From Syntrophaceae bacterium UBA6255 (GTDB taxonomy: Bacteria; Desulfobacterota; Syntrophia; Syntrophales; Smithellaceae), in assembly GCA_002441205.1 (NCBI GenBank), contig DJVN01000089.1:1-24530 (forward strand): a stretch of 24,530 nucleotides of DNA. Reading direction: 5' to 3'. This document shows, piece after piece, positions 6,714-15,123 of the stretch. Both the position numbers and the translations under genes were made by a program. Below the pieces are notes generated by a model. The model saw only the letters and a list, made by a program, of their open reading frames with translations. It searched no databases and had not been told where the DNA came from. How positions within the stretch are numbered: the first letter of the stretch is position 1; every line of letters begins with the position of its first letter.

Positions 6714-7583
6714 ATGCCATCACAACATCAACATGAGGACATCGCCGGAGGACAAGCGCTGATTGAAGGGGTTATGATGCGCCACGGCAATAAAATAGCA
6801 GCGGCGGTCAGAAAGCCTGATAAGGAAATTGCTTTTCAGGAACGTGAATATATCCCTTTAACCAAACGATATAAAATACTCGGATGGATGTTCATTCGGG
6901 GAACCATAACGCTCTTTGAAATGATGATTGTGGGTTTTAAAGCGCTGATGTTTTCAGCGAATGTGGCCCTTTCCGAAGAAGAAAAAAAACCCCAGGGCTG
7001 GGAAATGTATCTTTCTTTGTTGATCAGTTTTTCCATCGCCATTATTTTCTTCGTTGTTATTCCCGCTTTTTTCTTCACGAAAACAAAATTTTATATCGAC
7101 AATCTTTTGCTGTTAAACATTCTAGAGGGATGTGTCCGATTGGGAATGTTTCTCTGTTTTCTGGCTGCCACACTCTTCATGGAAGACATGCGTCGTGTTT
7201 ATATGTATCACGGCGCCGAACACAAAACCGTATTCGCCTGGGAAAGTGGGCAGGAATTAACCGTTGAAAATGTTAAAAATTTCTCCACCCGTCACCCCCG
7301 ATGCGGCACAAGTTTTATTCTTTTTGTCATGATTGTTTCTATATTGGTGTTTTCTTTATTGGGACGTCCTGATTTTCTTCACAGAGTAATCTACAAAATT
7401 ATGCTGCTCCCTGTTGTGGCCGGCATTGCTTACGAAGCTATCCGCTTCACCGGCAAATATACCCGCTTCAAATCAGTTCAATGGTTAAGCTGGCCGGGTT
7501 TAATGCTGCAAAAAATTACAACCCGCGAACCTTCAGATGATCAAATTGAAGTCGCTATTGCCGCCATGAAAAAAGTAATTTAG
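6714..7583 (+). CDS. DUF1385 (YqhQ-like) membrane protein
   Basis: A 289-residue integral membrane protein of the DUF1385 family, whose function is not established. The family signatures are all present: GGQALIEGVMMR at 12-23, YHGAEHKTV around 165-173 and HPRCGTSF at 194-201. About four membrane helices are visible, near 99-122, 133-156, 199-217 and 224-244; the HGAEH and HPRCG motifs sit in the loop between the second and third. The His/Glu/Cys content of these conserved motifs suggests metal binding, but this is inference. The ribosome site is weak (AGAAAG). It stands alone on its transcript here; the prfA or rpmE neighbours common for this family are absent. Confidence 0.88.
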   Translation: MPSQHQHEDIAGGQALIEGVMMRHGNKIAAAVRKPDKEIAFQEREYIPLTKRYKILGWMFIRGTITLFEMMIVGFKALMFSANVALSEEEKKPQGWEMYLSLLISFSIAIIFFVVIPAFFFTKTKFYIDNLLLLNILEGCVRLGMFLCFLAATLFMEDMRRVYMYHGAEHKTVFAWESGQELTVENVKNFSTRHPRCGTSFILFVMIVSILVFSLLGRPDFLHRVIYKIMLLPVVAGIAYEAIRFTGKYTRFKSVQWLSWPGLMLQKITTREPSDDQIEVAIAAMKKVI

Positions 7584-7682
7584 GCCTATTTGTTTTTTAA
7601 GTAATATTTTATAAAATCATTTTTAAAAATAATTTTCATATATCTCAAATCTCAATTTTTATACTTTCGATCACATAAGGGA

Positions 7683-7711
7683 TTGACTTTTCTTACTAAT
7701 TAAAGTATTTT
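7683..7711 (+). promoter_or_regulatory. Promoter of the LysM gene
   Basis: TTGACT (7683-7688) and TATTTT (7706-7711) are spaced by 17 bp, about 50 bp before the start codon. The rest of 7584-7763 is AT-rich and shows no other clear signal. Confidence 0.5.
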
Positions 7712-7763
7712 TACAAAAAATTAACGGCATTTAACAATATTGCAAGCCAGGGGGAAGGTATTC

Positions 7764-9485
7764 ATGTTTAAACGGTATGTTTTCGCAGTGATGGTTATTC
7801 TTGCTTTAATTGCCTTGATCAATCAACCGGTAGCAGCAGAATCAACCAAGGAAGACACTGCCAAGATAACATTCCAAAAAACCGCCATTTCCAGAAAAAG
7901 CTTATATACATATACTGTCAGAGAAGGCGATACTCTTGCAAAAATCATACGCAGTATTCCCGAGAGCACAGAAAAAGATATAGCTCGCAACTATCGACTT
8001 TTAAAAGAGCTTAATCCTGAAATACCCGATATTGAAGAACTGGAAGTCGGACAGTCGATTTTCCTTCCCGGAAAACCATCCACTGAAATCAAGGAAAATG
8101 ATGTTGAAGAAATGACCGAATCTACGGCAAATCTTTCTTCTACCGCGAAAAAATACTATAAAATAAAACGGGGAGACACTTTATATAAAATAATCCGCCG
8201 CGAACTTAAAACAGCTGAAATAAACATCGCTCCAATGGTTCGGACCATTAAAGCCATCAATCCTAACATCAGAAATGTTAATAGAATTTATGCCGGCACG
8301 ATAATAAGATTGCCGGACGAAACGGTCTTTGTCAAAACGACCGAAGATGTAGTGCCTGTCACAGAGCAGATGGTAACGGCATCGGATAGATCCACGCAAC
8401 CGGAAAAGATCATCGAAGTAAAAGAAAAGAAAAGCATGCCTCCGGAAGCGCGTCTTGCCCTGTTGAAACAAATCATTACACAGATGAACGCTACGGTGAA
8501 CACCACGGGCAATTACTATCTTCCCATTCCCAAAGCCGGACAAGTGACGATTGATTGTTCCAAAATTCCTGTGATTGAATTTGAAGGTGGCACGACCGTA
8601 TTTCTCGATTTGGAAAATCGTGCCAACAATAACTTGAAGAAAATGATCACCAGCAATTGGAAAAATTTCCATTTGGTTAAAATTGATAATGATGACGACA
8701 TCTTTAACATTCTCAAAAAAGTTCTTACGACGACAAAAGCGTACGATATTATTAAGAATGAAAATCCTTTGACAATCGGGGCCCGGCCAAGGATGGAAAT
8801 TATGATTGATTGGTTAATTGTCAAACCTATTCCCGGACAGCAATCAAAGTCCGTCGTGCAGGGATTACGTCCGATTTATGAAAACAACTTACTCCTGCCC
8901 AAATCCATTAAAAATTATGCGCAGAAAAACGGATTTATGATTACTGAATTTTCCGAGGAATCCGGGATCGTCGGAAAACCCGAAGAGCTTTATTCTCTCC
9001 CGTCAATCCCGGTTTTTGCGACAACATCGGCCAAAGATTTTTCCTACGCGTTGGTTTCCTATTTAGGACTGAGCGCTGAAAAGGACATTGAAATTCAATT
9101 ATTTGATACCGTGAAAGACGGTTTTAATCTTTCCATAAAAGCAGACGTTCTGGTTAACAAGGATGACAAAAAATATGTTATTTACTCTCAATCTCTATCT
9201 CAGCAGTTTACCAACGCATTAAAACAGGCCGGTCATGAAACAATCTTTGTCAGCGACGGTGATTCCCCAAAAAATATTATGGGAAACGTTTTGAGCGGAC
9301 TGAATATTCCCTTTACCTACGAAAATTTTATATTCTCCGGACCTGAAAAAAATCAGGCGCCTTATGCTTTAAAATTCAACGGCACTAAAATTAATCAAGA
9401 TTTATACATTGTTGATTTTAACATGGATTCCGAATTACGCGGGTTACTACAAGAGGTATGGTCAGCTAAGATCGCCAGATATTGA
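7764..9485 (+). CDS. Secreted protein with two LysM domains and an unassigned C-terminal region
   Basis: A 573-residue exported protein. The ATG at 7764 is chosen because GGAAGG stands five bases before it and a clean signal peptide follows (MFKRYVFAVMVILALIAL, cleavage after about residue 25, VAA/ES); a TTG at 7740 is also in frame but would bury the signal. Two LysM peptidoglycan-binding domains lie at about 50-103 (YTVREGDTLAKII) and 132-184 (YKIKRGDTLYKII). They are longer than usual because of inserts between the helices. About 390 residues of alternating strands and helices without cysteine pairs or a catalytic motif I recognise complete the protein. It presumably sits in the periplasm bound to peptidoglycan. 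It stands as a single-gene transcript. Confidence 0.85.
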   Translation: MFKRYVFAVMVILALIALINQPVAAESTKEDTAKITFQKTAISRKSLYTYTVREGDTLAKIIRSIPESTEKDIARNYRLLKELNPEIPDIEELEVGQSIFLPGKPSTEIKENDVEEMTESTANLSSTAKKYYKIKRGDTLYKIIRRELKTAEINIAPMVRTIKAINPNIRNVNRIYAGTIIRLPDETVFVKTTEDVVPVTEQMVTASDRSTQPEKIIEVKEKKSMPPEARLALLKQIITQMNATVNTTGNYYLPIPKAGQVTIDCSKIPVIEFEGGTTVFLDLENRANNNLKKMITSNWKNFHLVKIDNDDDIFNILKKVLTTTKAYDIIKNENPLTIGARPRMEIMIDWLIVKPIPGQQSKSVVQGLRPIYENNLLLPKSIKNYAQKNGFMITEFSEESGIVGKPEELYSLPSIPVFATTSAKDFSYALVSYLGLSAEKDIEIQLFDTVKDGFNLSIKADVLVNKDDKKYVIYSQSLSQQFTNALKQAGHETIFVSDGDSPKNIMGNVLSGLNIPFTYENFIFSGPEKNQAPYALKFNGTKINQDLYIVDFNMDSELRGLLQEVWSAKIARY

Positions 9486-9709
9486 TTAATCTGTAACATT
9501 CATGGCCTTTCATTTTCATGCTCTTGTACAAGGCTTTCCGGGAAGTTATTTTCCGATTAACTCTCATATAAATCATCATTGCCGATGTTAATTTTTCGAG
9601 AAAAATAAATACCGCAGGCCTCTGCTTTTGAACATCTTTATTTACAGGATTTGTATGACGTAAGGCAAGACACTTTACTCAATTTAATTTTAATGATTAA
9701 TGGACATTT
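9486..9709. other. Intergenic stretch with small inverted repeats
   Basis: No gene is supported here. A short GCAG/CTGC stem with TTTT after it (9614-9629) might be a weak terminator of the LysM gene. A perfect ATTTTTC-GA-GAAAAAT repeat lies at 9591-9606. No convincing promoter for the following PP-loop gene was found, although TTGAAC at about 9628 is a candidate -35. Confidence 0.4.
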
Positions 9710-10681
9710 ATGGCTAAGGCAATCGCTCTCTTCTCCGGAGGACTGGACAGTATATTGGCGGCAGAATTAATTCGCCGGCAAAATATAGAACTTCTTTGCG
9801 TAACCTTCACCACTCCATTTTTTAATGCCCAAAAGGCTCTGGCCGCTTCCCGGCGCATAAATCTTCCGCTGGAAATCAGAGATATCACTTCGGAACATTT
9901 GAACATGCTTAAATCTCCCCGTTACGGCTATGGAAGAAACATGAATCCGTGCATAGATTGCCATACCCTCATGCTGAACATTGCAGGTCGCATCATGGAG
10001 GAAACCAGCAGCGACTTCATGATTACGGGAGAAGTTTTAGGTCAGCGGCCGATGTCTCAAAATAAACAATCCCTTTACGTTGTCGCTAAAAATTCCGGCT
10101 ATCACGACTATATTTTACGCCCATTGAGCGCCCGCCTGCTCGATCCGATTAAAGCGGAAAGAGAAAATTTTATTGATCGTTCGCAACTCCTGTCCGTTCA
10201 GGGACGGGGGCGTAAAGATCAGATTAGGCTGGCCGCCGAGTTCGGCGTAAAAGATTACGCCCCTCCTTCCGGAGGATGCTTGCTGACTGATCCGGTATTT
10301 TCACGCCGCCTGCGTGATCTTTTATCACATCATCAGGATCTCGATGTTCGCGATTACGAGTTACTAAAATACGGACGTCATTTTCGCATTCATGATCATT
10401 GTAAAATAATTGTCGGCAGAAACAACGCGGATAATGAGGCATTGAGAAAGTTGGCCACATCGAATGACTTAATTTTAACGATGGCCAGTTTTCCCGGACC
10501 GCTTGTTTTAGTGCCCTACGGCAATGACGATAACAAGAAGATTGCCTCAGCCCTGTGTATCCGGTACAGCGATGCTCCGGATAATATTAAAGCCAATGTT
10601 CTTTGTCGACGTAACAACGTATCTGAAACAATCCTATCGGTCGGCGCGGCAAAAGAAGACTGTGCAAAATGGATTATTTAA
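9710..10681 (+). CDS. PP-loop ATP-pyrophosphatase, MnmA/ThiI-like tRNA thiolation family
   Basis: A 323-residue cytoplasmic protein. The adenylating PP-loop is SGGLDS at 9-14. A CxxC pair follows in NPCIDCH (C81, C84), then GEVLGQRPMSQ at 108-118 and SGGCLLTD with C190. These are the hallmarks of sulfur-transfer enzymes that activate a tRNA base with ATP, as in MnmA and ThiI. It is shorter than MnmA or ThiI, has no THUMP or rhodanese domain, and its last 100 residues do not match the MnmA barrel as far as I can tell. In databases such proteins are often named 2-thiouridylases, but the target is unproven. The ribosome site is weak. It converges with the DUF4301 gene. Confidence 0.8.
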   Translation: MAKAIALFSGGLDSILAAELIRRQNIELLCVTFTTPFFNAQKALAASRRINLPLEIRDITSEHLNMLKSPRYGYGRNMNPCIDCHTLMLNIAGRIMEETSSDFMITGEVLGQRPMSQNKQSLYVVAKNSGYHDYILRPLSARLLDPIKAERENFIDRSQLLSVQGRGRKDQIRLAAEFGVKDYAPPSGGCLLTDPVFSRRLRDLLSHHQDLDVRDYELLKYGRHFRIHDHCKIIVGRNNADNEALRKLATSNDLILTMASFPGPLVLVPYGNDDNKKIASALCIRYSDAPDNIKANVLCRRNNVSETILSVGAAKEDCAKWII

Positions 10682-10697
10682 TAATCAGAACTCATCT

Positions 10698-12239
10698 TTA
10701 TGAAATGAAATGCCCGGGACGCAAAAGATCATGAACCTCTTTTACGGGATTAAAAACAAAAAGAGGAAGTTTTATAAAAACGGTGTTCCAATAAGCCATG
10801 CTGCCATTCCAGAGACCCGGCATTTCCAGAGCTTTTGCCCTCCTCCCTTTTTCATTTTTAATACTGATCGTATACGAATTATTATTTACATAATTGGACA
10901 GATCGAATTTCCTGCCTTGATGATTTTTTATACAGCATACCATATCAACCGGATTAAAATACCTGGCTCTTGACCAAATGACTGTTTGATCTATTTTCCC
11001 TTTATCAACATGAGCATTTTCAACAATTTGCAAAGTCATATGACCATCATTTTCCTCAACCCAGAAAGGACCTCCCCCGGGTTCTCGATTATTCCGGACA
11101 ACGCCGCAAACACGGAAAGGACGATTTAATAAAACGTAAAGATTTTTCATTTTTTCTTTGAGCGATTGATTCATGAAGTTTCGTGAAAAATGAATATTTA
11201 ATTTCGATGCGCAAAATACTTGAATCTTTTCTATATCAGCCACAGGAACCCGGGATGCTTCCAACCGGCGAATACTGTCAAATATCTCTTCTTGAAAACG
11301 CATGGCCACCCCCCCTATCATTTTGCGATAGGGAACAATTTTTGCCCCGAGCGACTGCGGTGGAATATTGTCAATATTTCTTATAAATATAAAATCAGCG
11401 TTTAATCGGTTCAAATTTCCCAGCAATGATCCATGCCCTCCGGGGCGGAAAATCATTCTGCCCGCTTCATCGCGGAGCGGCTGATCTTCTATATCCGCCG
11501 CGAGCATATTAGTGGAGGGAGATTGAATGGACAATGATATTTTATATTTTACAGATAATTTTTTTTCGCATTCACCTTTGACAGCGTTTATTTTTTTGAG
11601 AATCTCTTTTTGATGCTCCTGCGAAATCGTAAAATGAACATGGCAAACACCACCCGAACCACGGAGATAATGAGCCGCCTCATACAAATGTTCCTCCAAC
11701 GCAGTATACGCATTGTTCCCGCCATAAACGTGAAACGGGATCAATGCTTTAGGCAGCCATCCATACTTCAATCCTTTTTCCGTCAAAATATAATCCAAGA
11801 TGCCATTGATATTTCTCTGCCGGATAAATTGAACGGCTCTTTTGTTTTGTTGAATAAGAAAGTAAAAAGGATATTTTCTGATATTGTTAAAAAAAGATTT
11901 CCGGAATCCGGCAGACCTTAAACCGCCCTGGTTTCGCACGGAAAACCATTCCGCAAACATGCGGCTGGCGGCGCCCGATGCAGGGACAAACTTCATCAAT
12001 TTATAATGTGGTGAATTTTTTTCATAAAAAGAAACCAGTTCTTTTCTTTGCGCAGACGTAACGGTCAAAATACCATCATGAACCGTACACGGCCTAATGA
12101 GATTTAAATATGTTGAACCTTGCTTATACAAATCAAGTTGTTTCTTTACATCTTTTAAATGTATTCCTGATTGCCTGATTTGCCGTATATCGTTTGAAGA
12201 AAATAATAACTGATTTTTATTTTTTTGGATTTTTTTCAT
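10698..12239 (-). CDS. DUF4301 protein, possible sugar-nucleotidyltransferase fold
   Basis: A 513-residue soluble protein matching DUF4301 from memory of its motifs. Conserved-looking blocks are KFVPASGAASRMF (83-95), FRPGGHGSLLGNLN (264-277), FIRNIDNI (285-292), and a block at 373-394 with RPFRVCGVVRN and EPGGGPFWV. Their order and spacing resemble UDP-sugar pyrophosphorylases: a glycine-rich loop with a terminal basic residue, a PPGHGD-like uracil-binding loop, then an N-x-DN metal motif. The true function is not established; nucleotidyl transfer is my inference. No Shine-Dalgarno is seen, and the promoter -10 ends only eight bases before the ATG, so the mRNA is probably leaderless. There is no alternative early start. 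No other polysaccharide gene is nearby. Confidence 0.8.
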   Translation of the reverse strand: MKKIQKNKNQLLFSSNDIRQIRQSGIHLKDVKKQLDLYKQGSTYLNLIRPCTVHDGILTVTSAQRKELVSFYEKNSPHYKLMKFVPASGAASRMFAEWFSVRNQGGLRSAGFRKSFFNNIRKYPFYFLIQQNKRAVQFIRQRNINGILDYILTEKGLKYGWLPKALIPFHVYGGNNAYTALEEHLYEAAHYLRGSGGVCHVHFTISQEHQKEILKKINAVKGECEKKLSVKYKISLSIQSPSTNMLAADIEDQPLRDEAGRMIFRPGGHGSLLGNLNRLNADFIFIRNIDNIPPQSLGAKIVPYRKMIGGVAMRFQEEIFDSIRRLEASRVPVADIEKIQVFCASKLNIHFSRNFMNQSLKEKMKNLYVLLNRPFRVCGVVRNNREPGGGPFWVEENDGHMTLQIVENAHVDKGKIDQTVIWSRARYFNPVDMVCCIKNHQGRKFDLSNYVNNNSYTISIKNEKGRRAKALEMPGLWNGSMAYWNTVFIKLPLFVFNPVKEVHDLLRPGHFIS

Positions 12240-12247
12240 ATGTCTGT

Positions 12248-12276
12248 TTTATAACATCAATGGCAATCGTTGACAA
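12248..12276 (-). promoter_or_regulatory. Promoter of the DUF4301 gene, likely leaderless
   Basis: On the minus strand TTGTCA (12271-12276) and TATAAA (12248-12253) are 17 bp apart. Only eight bases separate the -10 from the ATG at 12239, so transcription should begin at or within about two bases of the start codon. Confidence 0.6.
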
Positions 12277-12283
12277 TAAGAAA

Positions 12284-12316
12284 CCCTAAGCACTCCTGGC
12301 TTCTCTGCGCTTGGGG
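12284..12316. repeat. Inverted repeat between DUF4301 and MltD genes
   Basis: Arms CCCTAAGC (12284-12291) and GCTTGGGG (12309-12316) pair over eight positions with one G-U wobble around a 17-base loop. On the minus strand the hairpin is followed by TTTCTTATT. It lies directly upstream of the DUF4301 promoter and could be an old terminator or a regulatory element. Confidence 0.45.
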
Positions 12317-12377
12317 GATCATGCGACTTACAAAGTTCAATGCGCTATGTTTTTGAAGCTTGAGTCTCATTAATAAT

Positions 12378-12406
12378 TTGACAAAACCTGTTCTGCTTAG
12401 TAAAAA
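12378..12406 (+). promoter_or_regulatory. Promoter of the MltD-like gene
   Basis: A perfect TTGACA (12378-12383) lies 17 bp from TAAAAA (12401-12406), about 28 bp before the TTG start. Confidence 0.5.
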
Positions 12407-12433
12407 GAAAAGAAAATTACGGGATAAGCAATT

Positions 12434-13576
12434 TTGAAAATATTATCTTCATTGTTGAAAATCCTTTCAATGATAACAGTAATCACTTGCTGTGCAATAA
12501 CCGTCGAAGCGCAAACAGGATGGCAGCAATCATTCGGTCTATCGTCCGGACAAGAACTGATCAAAGCTCTTAAAATTAAAGATTCTATAACCTTTTGCAA
12601 TGAACCCGTGCCCTTGAACGAATGGGATGTCAGAGAGCGGCTGGAGAGAGAATTACTGGTATCTCTCTCCAACAGTGACGATGTCATTTTATGGCTGAAA
12701 CGCTCTCATCGTTACTTCCCTCATATTGAAAAAGTATTGAAAACGAAATTGCTTCCAGACGATTTGAAATACATTGTCATAACGGAAAGCCATCTGAAGC
12801 CCATGGCGACTTCCAGTAAAGGCGCTGTCGGCTTCTGGCAGTTTATTGAAAGTACAGCGTCAAGATATGGCATGACCATCAACAAAGATATCGATGAGCG
12901 CCGTAATTTTTTCACCTCCACGGAGACCGCATTATCCTACTTAAAAGATCTTTACGATATTTTCGGATCGTGGACCCTGGCCGCCGCCGCTTACAATATG
13001 GGAGAAGATGGCTTAAAAACCGAAATGCTGATGCAAAAGATGAATGACTATTACAAACTTTATCTGAATCAGGAAACACAAAGATATATTTTAAAAATTC
13101 TGGCAGCCAAGATGATCCTGTCTAATCCTGCCAAATACGGATTTCATCTGACGGAAGATGATCTTTACAAACCGGTAAAGGTTGATCAAGTGGAAATAAA
13201 TCTGACGAAGCCCGTTCCCATTTATCTTATTGCCCGGGCTGCCAATACATATTTCAAAGTTATCAAAGACCTGAATCCTCATTTCAATAATTATTATATT
13301 CCCGCCGGCAGACATTATATTTTGATCCCCAAGGGATCCGCTTCAGGTTTTCAGGAACGGTATGAAAATCTTCTGAGCGACTGGTTCCTTGAGAAGGACA
13401 AGGTCGTTTACACTGTTCAAAAAGGGGATAATTTGGAAAGCATTGCCAAACGTTTTAACGTATCGATCAAGGCGATTATGAAGTGGAACAACCTTTCCGG
13501 GCTAAGAGACATTGCACCCGGGAAGAGACTCGATATTTTCACTGACGCGGACATTTTAAATTCCCCCGGACAATAA
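12434..13576 (+). CDS. mltD: MltD-type lytic murein transglycosylase with LysM
   Basis: A 380-residue exported enzyme that cleaves the glycan of peptidoglycan between MurNAc and GlcNAc, leaving a 1,6-anhydro end. The start is TTG at 12434: an in-frame stop lies three codons upstream, and only this start gives a full signal peptide (residues 1-26, ending VEA/QT). The GH23 domain (about 95-225) has catalytic E118 in ITESHLKP, the GAVGFWQFIESTASRYG signature, and AAAAYNMG. A degenerate LysM-like segment at about 255-300 precedes a clear C-terminal LysM at about 328-371 (VYTVQKGDNLESIAKRF). E. coli MltD is a lipoprotein; here I see no proper lipobox (TCCAIT lies too deep), so the protein is probably periplasmic. 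Confidence 0.9.
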   Translation: MKILSSLLKILSMITVITCCAITVEAQTGWQQSFGLSSGQELIKALKIKDSITFCNEPVPLNEWDVRERLERELLVSLSNSDDVILWLKRSHRYFPHIEKVLKTKLLPDDLKYIVITESHLKPMATSSKGAVGFWQFIESTASRYGMTINKDIDERRNFFTSTETALSYLKDLYDIFGSWTLAAAAYNMGEDGLKTEMLMQKMNDYYKLYLNQETQRYILKILAAKMILSNPAKYGFHLTEDDLYKPVKVDQVEINLTKPVPIYLIARAANTYFKVIKDLNPHFNNYYIPAGRHYILIPKGSASGFQERYENLLSDWFLEKDKVVYTVQKGDNLESIAKRFNVSIKAIMKWNNLSGLRDIAPGKRLDIFTDADILNSPGQ

Positions 13577-13656
13577 TCCATAACGTCCATCTCTTTTCCA
13601 ACATGAAATCACAATAAAGCTCTTTCATCACAAAATAATTCTAATGCTTAATTTCT

Positions 13657-13686
13657 TGACAAATTCCCGTTTTCTGATTTAATTTC
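13657..13686 (+). promoter_or_regulatory. Possible nadA promoter
   Basis: A perfect TTGACA (13657-13662) is followed after 18 bp by TAATTT (13681-13686), a weak -10, about 30 bp before nadA. Confidence 0.4.
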
Positions 13687-13714
13687 CGCATATTAAATAC
13701 TGGCTGCAAAGCGC

Positions 13715-14620
13715 ATGGAAATCACGGATAAAATTAAAATACTGAAAAAAGAGAAAAACGCGGTTATTCTTGCGCACAATTATCAATCTTCTGAAATTCA
13801 AGATATTGCTGACTTTGTCGGAGACTCTCTGGGACTGAGCATGGAGGCATCAAAGACAAGCGCTTCGGTTATCGTTTTCTGTGGCGTTCATTTCATGGCG
13901 GAAACAGCCAAAATATTATCGCCCCAAAAAACCGTGTTACTTCCTGAAAAAAGCGCCGGTTGTCCGATGGCCGACATGATTGATCCCGAAGGATTAAAAG
14001 CTCTTCAGTCGCGGCATCCACAGGCGGTGACGATGTGTTATGTGAATTCGCCCGCCGCGGTCAAGGCGCTTTGCGATTACTGTTGCACATCGGCCAACGC
14101 CCTCAGAATGGCTCAGGGTATTCTTTCCAAAAACAAAAAAATTATTTTTGTTCCTGATCAATATCTGGCCAGCTATGTTGCTGAAAAGGCCAATTGTGAT
14201 TTTATAAAATGGGAAGGATACTGTCCCATTCACTCCGAAATCTTACCGGGACACATCATGCTGGCCAAGAAACTCCATCCGCAGGCCAAAGTCATTGTTC
14301 ATCCGGAATGCAAACCGGACATCACAAGCCTTGCTGATGTCGTAACGTCCACGGAAGGAATGAGCAGATATGTCAGAAGTTCCCCGGATAAAGAATTCAT
14401 TATCGGTACGGAAACAGGCATCATTCACCGGCTGAAAAAAGAGAATCCTGATAAGCATTTTTATCCCGCCTCCGACAAGGCGGTGTGCGCGGACATGAAA
14501 AAAATTAATCTGGAAAAAATTCTCTTTTCACTAGAAAACATGTCGCACGAAATAACACTGCCTGATGATATTATGGATAAAGCAAGGCTTTCTATAACAA
14601 GAATGCTGGAAACGATATAA
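13715..14620 (+). CDS. nadA: Quinolinate synthase A
   Basis: A 301-residue iron-sulfur enzyme that condenses iminosuccinate with dihydroxyacetone phosphate to quinolinate in de novo NAD synthesis. The three 4Fe-4S ligands of the short NadA form are present at C83 (GCPMADM), C170 (GYCPIH) and C258 (AVCADMKK). Other family blocks are LAHNYQ (19-24) for substrate binding, the MCYVNSPAAVKA segment (107-118), VHPEC at 195-199 and STEGM at 212-216. It is of normal length with no defect. The ribosome site is poor (GGCTGCAAAGCGC before ATG). nadB and nadC are not in the window. A RidA gene follows 51 bp downstream, probably on the same mRNA, which may matter because NadA's substrate is a reactive imine. 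Confidence 0.97.
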   Translation: MEITDKIKILKKEKNAVILAHNYQSSEIQDIADFVGDSLGLSMEASKTSASVIVFCGVHFMAETAKILSPQKTVLLPEKSAGCPMADMIDPEGLKALQSRHPQAVTMCYVNSPAAVKALCDYCCTSANALRMAQGILSKNKKIIFVPDQYLASYVAEKANCDFIKWEGYCPIHSEILPGHIMLAKKLHPQAKVIVHPECKPDITSLADVVTSTEGMSRYVRSSPDKEFIIGTETGIIHRLKKENPDKHFYPASDKAVCADMKKINLEKILFSLENMSHEITLPDDIMDKARLSITRMLETI

Positions 14621-14671
14621 ACGTACCATCTGAGTACACCTATAATGAAGTTTTTTTTAAAGAAATAATCC

Positions 14672-15049
14672 ATGAAGAAAAAAATTATTTCATCAAATGA
14701 ATTCCCCGTATCTGGTCCATATTCTGCAGCCGTAGAAGCCAACGACATGATTTATATTTCCGGACAGTTGCCTGTCCATCCGGCAACCGGCGAGATCATT
14801 TGCGACATTAGAAATGCCACCAGGCAGATTCTAAACAACATTCAGGCCATATTAAAAAAAACCGATTTGGAATTATCGAATATTGTTAAAACAACTATTT
14901 TTTTAAAAAATATCAAGGATTTTTCGGCTGTTAATGAAGTATATGCCGATTTTTTCCCGGAAGATCCTCCTGCGCGTTCAACGGTTGAAGTCAGTGTTTT
15001 GCCAAGGGGCGCCCTGATAGAAATAGAAGCCATTGCAGCAAGAGAGTAA
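14672..15049 (+). CDS. ridA: RidA family enamine/imine deaminase
   Basis: A 125-residue cytoplasmic protein of the YjgF/YER057c/UK114 family, forming trimers that hydrolyse reactive enamines and imines such as 2-aminoacrylate made by PLP enzymes. Present are GPYSAAV (15-21), YISGQLP (28-34), the key arginine R102 in PARSTVEV and E118 in LIEIEAIA, the active-site set of true RidA proteins. The length is standard. Translation starts at ATG with a weak AAAGAAA site. It follows nadA by 51 bp without a terminator, so co-transcription is likely. Clearing surplus iminosuccinate or related imines next to NadA is a reasonable but unproven role. Confidence 0.93.
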   Translation: MKKKIISSNEFPVSGPYSAAVEANDMIYISGQLPVHPATGEIICDIRNATRQILNNIQAILKKTDLELSNIVKTTIFLKNIKDFSAVNEVYADFFPEDPPARSTVEVSVLPRGALIEIEAIAARE

Positions 15050-15123
15050 AAAGTCATCATAATGTCAGGGATGATACTCATATAAATCTTTGATATATAG
15101 CACTATTATAGCATTTAATTATC

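Noticed and set aside
7740..7763. TTG start eight codons before the LysM protein's ATG
   Set aside because: The ATG has the better ribosome site and gives a normal signal peptide.
8181..8672. Minus-strand ORF of 163 codons within the LysM gene
   Set aside because: Antisense to a gene with signal peptide and LysM domains; its translation resembles no protein.
9591..9606. ATTTTTC-GA-GAAAAAT inverted repeat
   Set aside because: It is short, AT-rich and away from any clear promoter, so chance is likely; noted in the intergenic entry only.
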